Shown here: in pieces, positions 1 through 6,748 of the stretch
How the letters are laid out: each line of letters starts with the position of its first letter
Numbering within the stretch: position 1 is the stretch's first letter
From: Firmicutes bacterium UBA1768
Lineage (GTDB): Bacteria > Bacillota > Clostridia > Peptostreptococcales > Anaerovoracaceae
DNA: 31,112 bases
NCBI GenBank assembly: GCA_002315335.1
Contig: DCGW01000016.1
Location: forward strand, 1 to 31,112
Direction of reading: 5' to 3'
Notes under the pieces: model-generated
The model's input: the letters and a program-made list of their open reading frames with translations, nothing else
Told to the model about the DNA's origin: nothing
Database searches by the model: none
Translations under genes and position numbers: made by a program

Positions 1-1188
1 ATACTGGTGGCCATTATCATCAGGGTGCATGTCCATAGCATTAATAGGAACGGTGCAGCCAGGCACGTCCACATAGATTACATCTGTACCATTTGCATAG
101 TCCTTTACAACTTCATTAATTTCATCGATGAAATCCCCAATTCTGTCTCCAACCGTAGCTACTACAAACACATAAACAAGGTCTGAAATAAGAGTATTCA
201 TCGCTTTGGTATCATCGATTTCTCCTACAAGAGTAGTATATATAGTTGATTTTTCGAGTTCGTCAAGCTTTGCGTTTAACTTCTGATATAAGCTTGACTG
301 CTCAACCTTTGGAGCCATCTGAATAAGCGGCTTAATCAATGTTCTGAATGCGCTGAGGTCTCCACCCAACCTTTTCCATATTGTGGCATCAGCAATCGCA
401 TCCTCTATTCTCTGTGTGAGGTTATCCTTGCTGAACGGATTGTAGCAGCCGACAAGTGCAATCTGTGCATTTGGGTTCAATTTTCTGACTGCATCGAAAA
501 CCGTTTTATAATTCGTTTTATAATCAGTAACCGTGTCTTTAAACGCATCTTCCTGATATGAGTTAATCATGAATTTGATGAATTTCTTTACAAAATCAGC
601 ATCCAGTTTTGCTGTACTTCCGTCTTTATTTATATTAGTTAAAGTGGAAACGATGGTCATAAACTGCTTACATAAATTAGTTTTTAGAAGATCATTTGAG
701 CCAATATTAATGGTTATGAAGTCTGCAGCTTTTACAGCATAATAATATCTATTGTTCTTATTCGGTATTTCATATTTACTTACGCCAGCTTCAGCATCTT
801 CTCTAGGAAAATACATAGACAAATCCTCAGTATTGTTTATATCAGCATTTGGATTAGTAAGTATATCAGCCAACCCCTCCGAAGTCAGCCCGCATATTCC
901 AAGATTGTTCATCTTATATCCAATCTTTTTGCTGAGAAGCTGCGGATAACAATCCCAATCACATTCATTCATGTAATTGGCTAAATCAAAATATTTAGTG
1001 CCTATTTTAGTATCGTTCATGTGAAAGCCCATAACCGTGCTGTCGCCTATAGCAGTATATACAAGCTCTTTGTCAAATATACTTCCAGATTTTTCACTTC
1101 CACTATCACCCGCAAAAGCAGTGAAAGAAAATGCCTGAATAACCAACACTGAGGCTAAAATAATTGCAATTGTCTTCTTAAATCTCAT
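1..1188 (-). CDS. Secreted SGNH/GDSL-family hydrolase, 3' end cut by window edge
   Basis: Open frame of 396 codons from ATG at 1188 to the window edge, without a stop, so the C-terminus is missing. The start is supported by GAGAGGAAAAG just upstream. Residues 1-26 form a signal peptide (MRFKK, a hydrophobic core, then AFA before GDSG), so the protein is exported. The SGNH blocks are visible in order: GDS at 48-50 (nucleophile Ser50), a block II Gly in NLGICGLTSEG, block III GSND, and a block V DMHPDDNGH at the edge giving the Asp/His pair. This family hydrolyses esters of lipids or acylated carbohydrates; the substrate cannot be told. It is preceded by a 353-bp gap with its own promoter, so it is probably transcribed apart from the dehydrogenase upstream. 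Confidence 0.87.
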   Translation of the reverse strand, partial: MRFKKTIAIILASVLVIQAFSFTAFAGDSGSEKSGSIFDKELVYTAIGDSTVMGFHMNDTKIGTKYFDLANYMNECDWDCYPQLLSKKIGYKMNNLGICGLTSEGLADILTNPNADINNTEDLSMYFPREDAEAGVSKYEIPNKNNRYYYAVKAADFITINIGSNDLLKTNLCKQFMTIVSTLTNINKDGSTAKLDADFVKKFIKFMINSYQEDAFKDTVTDYKTNYKTVFDAVRKLNPNAQIALVGCYNPFSKDNLTQRIEDAIADATIWKRLGGDLSAFRTLIKPLIQMAPKVEQSSLYQKLNAKLDELEKSTIYTTLVGEIDDTKAMNTLISDLVYVFVVATVGDRIGDFIDEINEVVKDYANGTDVIYVDVPGCTVPINAMDMHPDDNGHQY

Positions 1189-1541
1189 TTCTTTTCCTCT
1201 CACATTTAAAAAAGTAATAGACTGCTATAATTGCCATCAAATCAACAAGACAAATTCGGCTCCATGCCGACTCGCTCGTTAATCACAGCAAAATGCACAA
1301 CTATTATACAATAAACTGTAGTGTACTTTCAATACCAAAATACAGCCACTCATTTTTGGCTCAAATCAATAATTGTTACTGTATTTTGTATTGATTTCCG
1401 TAACTAATTTGGTTAATTGCAAAGAATGCTTTGTTAATAAATCAACTCCAACCAGTATTAGCTGAAAATATACCTTATTCAGTATACTTTTTTCATGTCA
1501 GAAAAATAACAATACGATAAAAAAATTTTAATATTTCAACA
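1189..1541. other. 353-bp intergenic region with an imperfect inverted repeat
   Basis: This gap separates the dehydrogenase from the hydrolase. It is AT-rich and I see no credible ORF. It holds the promoter at 1303-1332 and an imperfect inverted repeat, CAATACCAAAATACAG at 1330-1345 against CTGTATTTTGTATTG at 1379-1393, which differ by one inserted base and are 33 bp apart. The proximal arm overlaps the -35 box. No convincing rho-independent terminator is visible behind the dehydrogenase. Confidence 0.5.
1303..1332 (-). promoter_or_regulatory. Sigma70-type promoter of the GDSL hydrolase gene
   Basis: On the minus strand TTGAAA (1327-1332) is followed after 18 bp by a perfect TATAAT (1303-1308). 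Transcription would start near 1296 and leave a leader of about 108 nt before the ATG at 1188. Confidence 0.6.
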
Positions 1542-2489
1542 CTAAACATTCTTAAACTCTTTTCCTTTAAGAAGAGTCCTCAGCTGAAGGAGCATATCGT
1601 TTCTCCACCTTAATTTCTTTGCACCTGCATCATCGGGATAGTCGAACAATCCGGCACCGGTCTTAACACCCAATTTACCTTCTTCGATTTTGTCTGTCAG
1701 CACCTGGCTCCTCATATCTGAACAAAAGTCAGGATAAAGATATGTTGAAATGGCATCAGCAACATCCAAGCCGGTAAAATCCAGAGACTCTAACGGACCT
1801 AATATTGGATAACGAAGGCCCGGACCGTATTTCATGGCCTTATCTATATCCTCGGGACTCGCTATGTCAAGCGAAAGAAGATATAGTGCTTCCCTCACCA
1901 CGGAAAGCTGAAGCCTGTTTCCAATTATTCCCAGAATATCCTTTTTTACCCTTATTGGCTCCTTGTCCAGCAAAAGGGCCAGCTCAAAAATCTTGTCAGA
2001 GGTTTCCTCTGCAGTCTCAGCTCCTCGCGTAACCTCTACAAGAGGAAGCAGGTCAGGAGGATTCCAGAAGTGCATTCCGCAAAAGCGCTGAGGTTTGGAA
2101 ACAGAAGCAGCAATATCTCCGATTTTTAAACCGGAAGTATTTGAAGCAATAATTGTATCATCAGAAACAAACGTACATAGCTTTTTATAAAACTCAGCTT
2201 TAACGTCCATATCCTCCGCAACATTTTCAATCACGTAGTCAGCCCTTGCAAAGTCGTTCCAATCAGTAGTAAAGGTCAGGCGGCCTATAATCTTCTCAGG
2301 CTCTTCAGCTATGATATTTCCTGCTTTCAAGGCTTCAAGCTCTTTTCTGATTTCTGCTTCGCCCCTCTCAAGCGATGAGCTGCGGCGATTCCACAGTATT
2401 GTTTCATATCCGTATTGAGCAAAGAGCCGCGCAAGCGTAACCCCCATTGTACCAGCTCCGGCAACAGCTATTATTAAAGACTTCTTCAA
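1542..2489 (-). CDS. 3-hydroxyacyl-CoA dehydrogenase family protein (3-hydroxybutyryl-CoA dehydrogenase-like)
   Basis: NAD-dependent oxidoreductase of the 3-hydroxyacyl-CoA dehydrogenase family, cytoplasmic, 315 aa from a TTG start at 2489. I prefer this start because AAAGGAGA lies six bases upstream and the Rossmann strand begins at once (GAGTMG at about 11-16); the frame is open further, to 2561, but that extension has no homology-like content. Other marks are NTSGLKIGDI (substrate loop), MHFWNPP with the catalytic His, VEVTRG with its Glu partner, and a C-terminal helical domain containing GPLESLDFTGLD. The HFWNPP and GPLES forms resemble the carnitine dehydrogenase/lambda-crystallin side of the family as much as butyrate-pathway Hbd, so the substrate is open. 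It lies 110 bp downstream of thrH. No crotonase or thiolase is adjacent. Confidence 0.85.
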   Translation of the reverse strand: MKKSLIIAVAGAGTMGVTLARLFAQYGYETILWNRRSSSLERGEAEIRKELEALKAGNIIAEEPEKIIGRLTFTTDWNDFARADYVIENVAEDMDVKAEFYKKLCTFVSDDTIIASNTSGLKIGDIAASVSKPQRFCGMHFWNPPDLLPLVEVTRGAETAEETSDKIFELALLLDKEPIRVKKDILGIIGNRLQLSVVREALYLLSLDIASPEDIDKAMKYGPGLRYPILGPLESLDFTGLDVADAISTYLYPDFCSDMRSQVLTDKIEEGKLGVKTGAGLFDYPDDAGAKKLRWRNDMLLQLRTLLKGKEFKNV

Positions 2490-2540
2490 TTTGGTCTCCT
2501 TTCCATTTATCGCGGTTTCAAAAGTCACAATATTGCGCCA

Positions 2541-2585
2541 ATCAAAAGAGCTGCCAACCAAGATTTACAACTCAGAGTGACAGCT
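2541..2585 (-). terminator. Possible weak terminator between thrH and the dehydrogenase
   Basis: On the minus strand AGCTGTCA (2578-2585) can pair with TGGCAGCT (2549-2556), one G-U pair included, over a 21-nt loop, followed by CTTTTGAT. The loop is long and the T tract short, so termination would be partial at best. Confidence 0.3.
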
Positions 2586-2599
2586 TCTTTATTATCATA

Positions 2600-3205
2600 T
2601 TATTCCGCTAAAACCTTTTTTATTGCATTTAAAAGGTCGTCGTATTCTTCAAAGGCTTCTAAGTCAGGGTTATCCTTCTTAATCTGATCCGTGCTCTTGA
2701 AGAGGAAGCCCGCCTTGCTGGCTCTGATCATACCCATATCATTGTGGCTGTCACCACTGGCAATAGTTTCGTAGCCGATTGACTGCAGCGCCTTTACTGT
2801 AGTGTATTTTGACTTTTCTACTCTCATTCTGTAGCCTGTAATGCTTCCGTCCGGAGCAACCTCGAGTGTGTTGCAGAAGATTGTCGGCATGCCGAGTTTT
2901 TTGATCAGCGGACTTGCAAACTGCTCAAAGGTATCGCTGAGAATAATAACCTGACACTGTGAACGCAGCTCGTCCAGGAACTCCTTTGCTCCAGGAATCG
3001 GGTCAATCGTTGCGATAACATCCTGTATCTGCTTCAGTCCAAGACCATGCTCCTTGAGAATGTTAAGTCTGAACTGCATAAGCTTATCATAATCAGGCTC
3101 GTCTCTTGTTGTTCTCTTCAGCTCAGGTATTCCTGTAGCCTCTGCAAACGCAATCCAAATCTCCGGTACCAGTACACCTTCCATATCCAAGCATGTAATA
3201 TACAT
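2600..3205 (-). CDS. thrH: Bifunctional phosphoserine phosphatase/homoserine phosphotransferase ThrH
   Basis: HAD-superfamily enzyme of 201 aa, the usual ThrH length. In Pseudomonas, ThrH dephosphorylates phosphoserine and can transfer the phosphate to homoserine, touching serine and threonine synthesis. The N-terminus CLDMEGVLVPEIWIAFAEATG closely follows the family, with nucleophile Asp in the CLDxEG block. TTRDEPDYDKLMQFRL, HAD motif II ILSDTFEQF, and motif III/IV SGDSHNDMGMI also match. The ATG at 3205 has an AGAGGGA ribosome site. It lies 147 bp downstream of the Fic-like gene, with a TATAAT between them, so it may have its own promoter. Plain SerB is less likely given the VLVPEIW signature. 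Confidence 0.9.
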   Translation of the reverse strand: MYITCLDMEGVLVPEIWIAFAEATGIPELKRTTRDEPDYDKLMQFRLNILKEHGLGLKQIQDVIATIDPIPGAKEFLDELRSQCQVIILSDTFEQFASPLIKKLGMPTIFCNTLEVAPDGSITGYRMRVEKSKYTTVKALQSIGYETIASGDSHNDMGMIRASKAGFLFKSTDQIKKDNPDLEAFEEYDDLLNAIKKVLAE

Positions 3206-3237
3206 ATTATGTCCCTCTTTTTCTAAATATTTGTTAA

Positions 3238-3243
3238 ATTATA
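3238..3243 (-). promoter_or_regulatory. Possible -10 box for thrH
   Basis: A perfect TATAAT on the minus strand sits 32 bp before the thrH ATG. The -35 region 16-18 bp upstream matches the consensus poorly, so this is tentative. Confidence 0.3.
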
Positions 3244-3352
3244 CAACAAAACCGATAAATACGGAATACCCAAAAGCATTATTAAGATACTTTGTCCGAC
3301 ATCTCATCAGCACGAAGCCCATAAGTATCAGTTCTAAATTCAAGCCTGCCTT

Positions 3353-4069
3353 CTACTCCGAAAAGGTTGCATACATTTCTTCAAGGCTGTCCCTTATCAG
3401 ATTATAAAAGTTTTCTATACTGCCTTTTTCAATGTATTCACCAACATATTTCCTGTAAACATTTATGTCCATATCAAAGGCTAACGGCAGATAATCTCCG
3501 CCAATGAGTTCAAAGTTCAGGATAGCCTTTGCAACAGCAACGTTAAGCTCCTCAAATGGGTTGATTCTCACAATCTCGTTGTGAAGGAAGCAGCCTCTCA
3601 GCACAGGGCTCCACTTGTTGTACATCTTGTTATAAAGCTCAAACATCTCATTGAGCTCTTCCTCTATTGACTGCGGATGTACATAGATGTAGGAGAATTC
3701 GTGGTCAAGAATTGCTCCCTTTCTGAACTCGCACTCCGTTTCTCCTGCCAGAATATTGTGTATGCTCTTCAGAAGCTGCATGTCCGACTTTGTCTTCATT
3801 TTTACAACGCTGAAAAGCCACGACACAAGCTCTCTGTATTTTCTTATCATCAGATGATCCTCAATTCCGAGCTTATTTACAAACTCCTCGTCAAGAATTC
3901 TGACAACCTCCGAAAGATTAAGCGGAGGCCCCTTTCTGGTTTTGTCGGAGTCATAGTTGTAGGCAGTCTGTATCCACCTGATTTCAGCAATTTTCTGGTT
4001 GCCCTTCGCACGATTAGGAGTCTTTTTCATTTTCAGGTCATATTCACTTTTTACCTGTCTTAAACCCAT
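3353..4069 (-). CDS. Degenerate Fic-fold protein (predicted pseudoenzyme)
   Basis: I take ATG at 4069 (238 aa) because GGGGAG lies seven bases upstream; the frame stays open to the preceding stop. The protein has Fic-domain layout: IHNILAG (about 103-109), FRKGAI followed by a segment ending in YVHPQSIEEELNEMFELYN (the usual R..V.. and hPpp..ei region), then LHNEIVRINPFEELNVAVAKAILNFELIGGDYLPLAF. In active Fic proteins that last block is H...fv.IHPFxDGNGRtaR.l.n..L...gyppl. Here the catalytic His is Asn (residue 170), both glycines of GNG are Leu and Val, and the Arg is Ala, while P, F, the acidic residue and N remain. AMP transfer by the normal mechanism looks impossible. It is the last gene of the 98-aa/MoaA-like/Fic-like operon, 48 bp after the MoaA-like stop. 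The Fic assignment is by eye. Confidence 0.72.
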   Translation of the reverse strand: MGLRQVKSEYDLKMKKTPNRAKGNQKIAEIRWIQTAYNYDSDKTRKGPPLNLSEVVRILDEEFVNKLGIEDHLMIRKYRELVSWLFSVVKMKTKSDMQLLKSIHNILAGETECEFRKGAILDHEFSYIYVHPQSIEEELNEMFELYNKMYNKWSPVLRGCFLHNEIVRINPFEELNVAVAKAILNFELIGGDYLPLAFDMDINVYRKYVGEYIEKGSIENFYNLIRDSLEEMYATFSE

Positions 4070-4117
4070 TTTGTTTCTCCCCATCTCTGATATTTTACAC
4101 TTTTTATTATCATCCAA

Positions 4118-4969
4118 TCAGATGCCTGACAGCTTTTCAGCAATCACAGCAGCATCACAAGTCTTTACCGCCTCACTGATGTCAGTAGGTTCATCGTCAT
4201 AAAGGCTCGCTTTGAGGCTTCCGTCACAGAGAAGCTCTGCCCCAAACTCCAGGCCTCTTTCGGCGCTGAGGAAGGAAATCTTGCTTCTCGCCTCAAACCA
4301 CTTTATAGACTCTAAAAGCGGGTCCTTTTCAGGAACAGCCACAGCACCCTTGAACTTCTTTCTTACATCCTCGGCTGCCATGAACTTCATTTCTCTTTCA
4401 ACCTTGTCGCTGTTGTTAATATTTCCTCTGTCAGGCTTGCCCACATAAACAACTTCAATAGGCTCATTGAGAGAAAGCTGTGCAAAGTCGAGTATTTCAT
4501 CATCATTCAGACCTGTTATTACAGTGTTGAGCGCTCTGACAGGCTTCAAGCCAAGGTTAACGCAGGCCTCCATTCCGTCCATTGCCGCATCAATAGGGCC
4601 ACCGCCGGTAAGGAAAATATACTTTTCCTGATAAAACGTATCTAATCTGACATCGACACTGTCAAGACCGGCATCCTTCAAGGCTACGGCTCTGTCAGCA
4701 AGACCTATTCCGGTAGTTGTCATTGAAAGAGTGTCTATTCCATCTAGCGCTTTTATACTCTTTATGAGCTCCTCCAGACCTTCTCTTTCAAGAGGTTCTC
4801 CTCCTGTAAGTCTGATTTTTGTAATTCCGAGAGAAGCTGCTGCCTTTGCAGCTGCAATAATTTCTTCGTCAGAAAGACACTCATCTTCCTTTGCAAGAAG
4901 GTCAAGCTCATATAAAAGCGGGTAAGTCATCTTTCTTGTTATCTGTATTCTTAGTTCGGTATTTTTCAT
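4118..4969 (-). CDS. MoaA-like radical SAM-fold protein lacking all cluster cysteines
   Basis: 283 aa, ATG at 4969 with GAGGAAGC upstream. It follows MoaA through the barrel: LRIQIT (for LRISVTDRC), LGITKIRLTGGEP (GGEP at 56-59), LSMTTTG (for LTTNG), AGLDSVDVRLDT (for AGLxRVNVSLDT), then NTVITGLNDDEI (for NVVvxGvNDDEI). The CxxxCxxC that binds the 4Fe-4S cluster is replaced by Met14, Leu18 and Glu21. The second MoaA cluster region (about 233-258, ending DGSLKASLYDDE for DGKLRPCLF) also lacks its three cysteines, and the C-terminal Gly-Gly tail is absent. The only cysteines are 31, 136, 248 and 271. It is probably not an active radical SAM enzyme; retention of GGEP suggests it may still bind SAM or a nucleotide. 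The gene is intact, 14 bp after the 98-aa gene. Confidence 0.75.
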   Translation of the reverse strand: MKNTELRIQITRKMTYPLLYELDLLAKEDECLSDEEIIAAAKAAASLGITKIRLTGGEPLEREGLEELIKSIKALDGIDTLSMTTTGIGLADRAVALKDAGLDSVDVRLDTFYQEKYIFLTGGGPIDAAMDGMEACVNLGLKPVRALNTVITGLNDDEILDFAQLSLNEPIEVVYVGKPDRGNINNSDKVEREMKFMAAEDVRKKFKGAVAVPEKDPLLESIKWFEARSKISFLSAERGLEFGAELLCDGSLKASLYDDEPTDISEAVKTCDAAVIAEKLSGI

Positions 4970-4983
4970 TTATGCTTCCTCAC

Positions 4984-5280
4984 TTATGCCTCAATATTGT
5001 AGCCCACTTCAGGGCAGAAAATCACCCTTATCATAGGCCCTACTATCTGAATTTCGTTCATTCCAAGCACCGCATCATACGGAGTCTTTATTTCGTCGCC
5101 TTTTTTTACAGGTTCAAAATCCTCATGAACTACCAGAACTATCGGATAATCCTCAGTAGCCTTTTCAAGCTCCTTAGCAGGTACTGCCACTCCATCAACA
5201 GCAGCCTTTCCGTATATTATTATTTCTTCGGCCTGGTTTTCTTCAGCTTCAGCCGCACAATTCTTATTTTTTTCTTCCAT
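4984..5280 (-). CDS. Small protein of unknown function, first gene of the MoaA-like/Fic-like operon
   Basis: 98 aa from ATG at 5280, chosen for the strong GGAGG five bases upstream; a TTG at 5310 in frame would add ten residues that include the ribosome site. I do not recognise a family. Residues 1-20 are acidic and probably disordered (EEKNKNCAAEAEENQAEE). The rest looks like a small alpha/beta domain: IIIYGKAAVDG, YPIVLVVHEDFEPVKKGDEI, then PYDAVLGMNEIQIVGPMIRVIFCPEVGYNIEA. No signal peptide or membrane segment. Two cysteines only. It lies 14 bp before the MoaA-like gene and 46 bp behind the DUF6273 gene, so it is very likely cotranscribed with the former. Confidence 0.75.
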   Translation of the reverse strand: MEEKNKNCAAEAEENQAEEIIIYGKAAVDGVAVPAKELEKATEDYPIVLVVHEDFEPVKKGDEIKTPYDAVLGMNEIQIVGPMIRVIFCPEVGYNIEA

Positions 5281-5326
5281 TATTTCCTCCGGCAACGTTA
5301 GTTTTTCCAAGAAATATCATGAGAAC

Positions 5327-6652
5327 TCAACACCTGAGACAAGTATTATTACACCTCAAAAGGTGCCAGTTATTATACCAGCATTTCAGTATCAAAGGAT
5401 TACACTTACAGCAACAGCAGCAGTGCGCCTTCTTCCAAAGGTCTGCCTTTGCCAGCAAACACTTCCAATCAGCAAAGCCTTTTATCCACTTAAACGAGAG
5501 CCATGTGCCAAGTGCGAATAACCCAACACAGGCGGCAAGCTTATCACAACCATCAGACTCCCCAACCACATAAGGGCTGTCTTCACTACCATCTCCGGAC
5601 GAAAAGCCTGCAGCCGTTACATCCAAATAGAATGCGGGTCTGATACCAATTTCTCCTATATACGCATCATATGAGAAAACCTGTCCGTCCACTCTGACAG
5701 AGCGAACCTCACAGCTTGTATTTCTGCCGGGTGAATTGTAATGGTCAGCATTTGGAGTACGAAGCCAGTAATCCCAATATTCGTTTGTGTTGAGGTTTCC
5801 TAACTTGAAATCGCTGTTTATGACGCATTCCTCCGTGGGTTTCCCTTTATAATATTCTTCTCCCAGCTTTTCCCGGTTCTGATATACCAAGTTGACCTGG
5901 TTTACATCAAGCAGAAACACGGTATCAGTACAAGGCTCTTTATAGGCCTCATTGAAATTTGCCACGCATTTGTCTATATCCAAATAATACTCGTGATATT
6001 CTTCTTCTTTTCCTTCATATTCATACTTGTCAAGCAGCTGATGCTGAGTAACACTTTTCATGCAAAGCTTCTCTTTAGCAGTAAAGTGTGTAAGAAAACC
6101 TGCTTCGTCTTCATAGCTGTTAAGCCCTTTTATAAGATGATCCTTATCAGGAGGATTGCCGCATGACCACTTCACTTCCCCTGCAGCAGCATCGGAATTA
6201 AGCCAACACCTGATGTTAGAGTCACCCCAGTAGTTTGAGCCATAATTTTTTCTATTAGCTGTGGGATTCGTTTGACGAGGAGGGCCGGACTTTTTGCCCC
6301 TGGCATGAGATCCGGTTTCAACATCACCGCTTGCATCAAAGGCTTTCAGGCACAGAATTCTATCGCTTAGCATAAGAGGAAGATATCCGTCTTTGTACGT
6401 TTTCAAGGTGTCGCTAAGATCTACCTTACCGCTATTATCCACCTTATAGAAGCCTACGCACCTCCAAAGTATGGGCTCGTCATAATAGGTTCCCATCTGT
6501 AAATAGTCCCCTAATTCTATCATACTGGCCGCATCAACTGTTCCGCCTTCATCTTCCACAAAGGGGATATATGTGAAGCTCACAGCAAAGCATATCAGGA
6601 TTGCCAGGCCTTTCAACAGAATGGTTTTTATTGATTGGTTTGTTCTGTTCAT
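5327..6652 (-). CDS. Secreted DUF6273-type protein with cysteine-rich C-terminal tail
   Basis: 441 aa from ATG at 6652; GGAGG seven bases upstream fixes this start over the in-frame ATG at 6679. Residues 1 to about 42 are a signal peptide or N-terminal anchor (SIKTILLKGLAILICFAVSF, later VDAAS). The body has the DUF6273 pattern: ILWRCVGFY, SNYWGDSNIRCWLNS, DTVFLLDVNQV, YWDYWLRTP, CEVRSVRVDGQV and IGIRPAFYLD. DUF6273 is common in extracellular proteins of gut Firmicutes; its function is unknown to me. The last 74 residues are odd: a hydrophobic stretch (CVGLFALGTWLSFKWIKG), then 13 cysteines overall including a run of five (411-415). The promoter at 6688-6716 carries a perfect palindrome. It may feed the genes down to 3353. 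Confidence 0.78.
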   Translation of the reverse strand: MNRTNQSIKTILLKGLAILICFAVSFTYIPFVEDEGGTVDAASMIELGDYLQMGTYYDEPILWRCVGFYKVDNSGKVDLSDTLKTYKDGYLPLMLSDRILCLKAFDASGDVETGSHARGKKSGPPRQTNPTANRKNYGSNYWGDSNIRCWLNSDAAAGEVKWSCGNPPDKDHLIKGLNSYEDEAGFLTHFTAKEKLCMKSVTQHQLLDKYEYEGKEEEYHEYYLDIDKCVANFNEAYKEPCTDTVFLLDVNQVNLVYQNREKLGEEYYKGKPTEECVINSDFKLGNLNTNEYWDYWLRTPNADHYNSPGRNTSCEVRSVRVDGQVFSYDAYIGEIGIRPAFYLDVTAAGFSSGDGSEDSPYVVGESDGCDKLAACVGLFALGTWLSFKWIKGFADWKCLLAKADLWKKAHCCCCCKCNPLILKCWYNNWHLLRCNNTCLRC

Positions 6653-6678
6653 GCTATCCTCCAAACAGAATGAGTACA

Positions 6679-6699
6679 TTCCTATATATTATATAGGAA
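6679..6699. promoter_or_regulatory. 21-bp perfect palindrome over the -10 box, candidate operator
   Basis: TTCCTATATA, one central base, then TATATAGGAA: ten-base arms with perfect symmetry. The dyad covers the -10 box at 6688-6693 and the predicted transcription start, where a bound repressor would block RNA polymerase. Part of the symmetry comes from the TATA-rich -10 itself, but the GGAA/TTCC ends do not. Confidence 0.5.
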
Positions 6700-6716
6700 G
6701 TCAGGATAAAGGTCAA
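6688..6716 (-). promoter_or_regulatory. Strong sigma70-type promoter of the DUF6273 gene
   Basis: On the minus strand TTGACC (6711-6716), a 17-bp spacer and TATAAT (6688-6693). The start would be near 6681, about 29 nt before the ATG at 6652. It lies right behind the DUF445 stop at 6749, so it marks the start of a new transcription unit. Confidence 0.7.
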
Positions 6717-6748
6717 ACCATTGAGAGGCTTATAGCTCTCCTTGCACA

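Noticed and set aside
2490..2561. Longer N-terminus of the 3-hydroxyacyl-CoA dehydrogenase starting at 2561
   Set aside because: The extension contains the AAAGGAGA ribosome site of the TTG at 2489 and precedes the Rossmann fold with no family likeness.
3677..4202. Plus-strand open frames over the Fic-like and MoaA-like genes, and many others across the window
   Set aside because: They lie opposite well-supported minus-strand genes, lack ribosome sites and have no recognisable motifs; they are shadows of codon use on the other strand.
5327..5560. Frameshift as the cause of the cysteine-rich end of the DUF6273 protein
   Set aside because: No alternative frame gives a more natural C-terminus, and the frame ends at a normal stop 46 bp before the next gene. 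It cannot be ruled out without relatives, so it is kept as a finding, not as an error.
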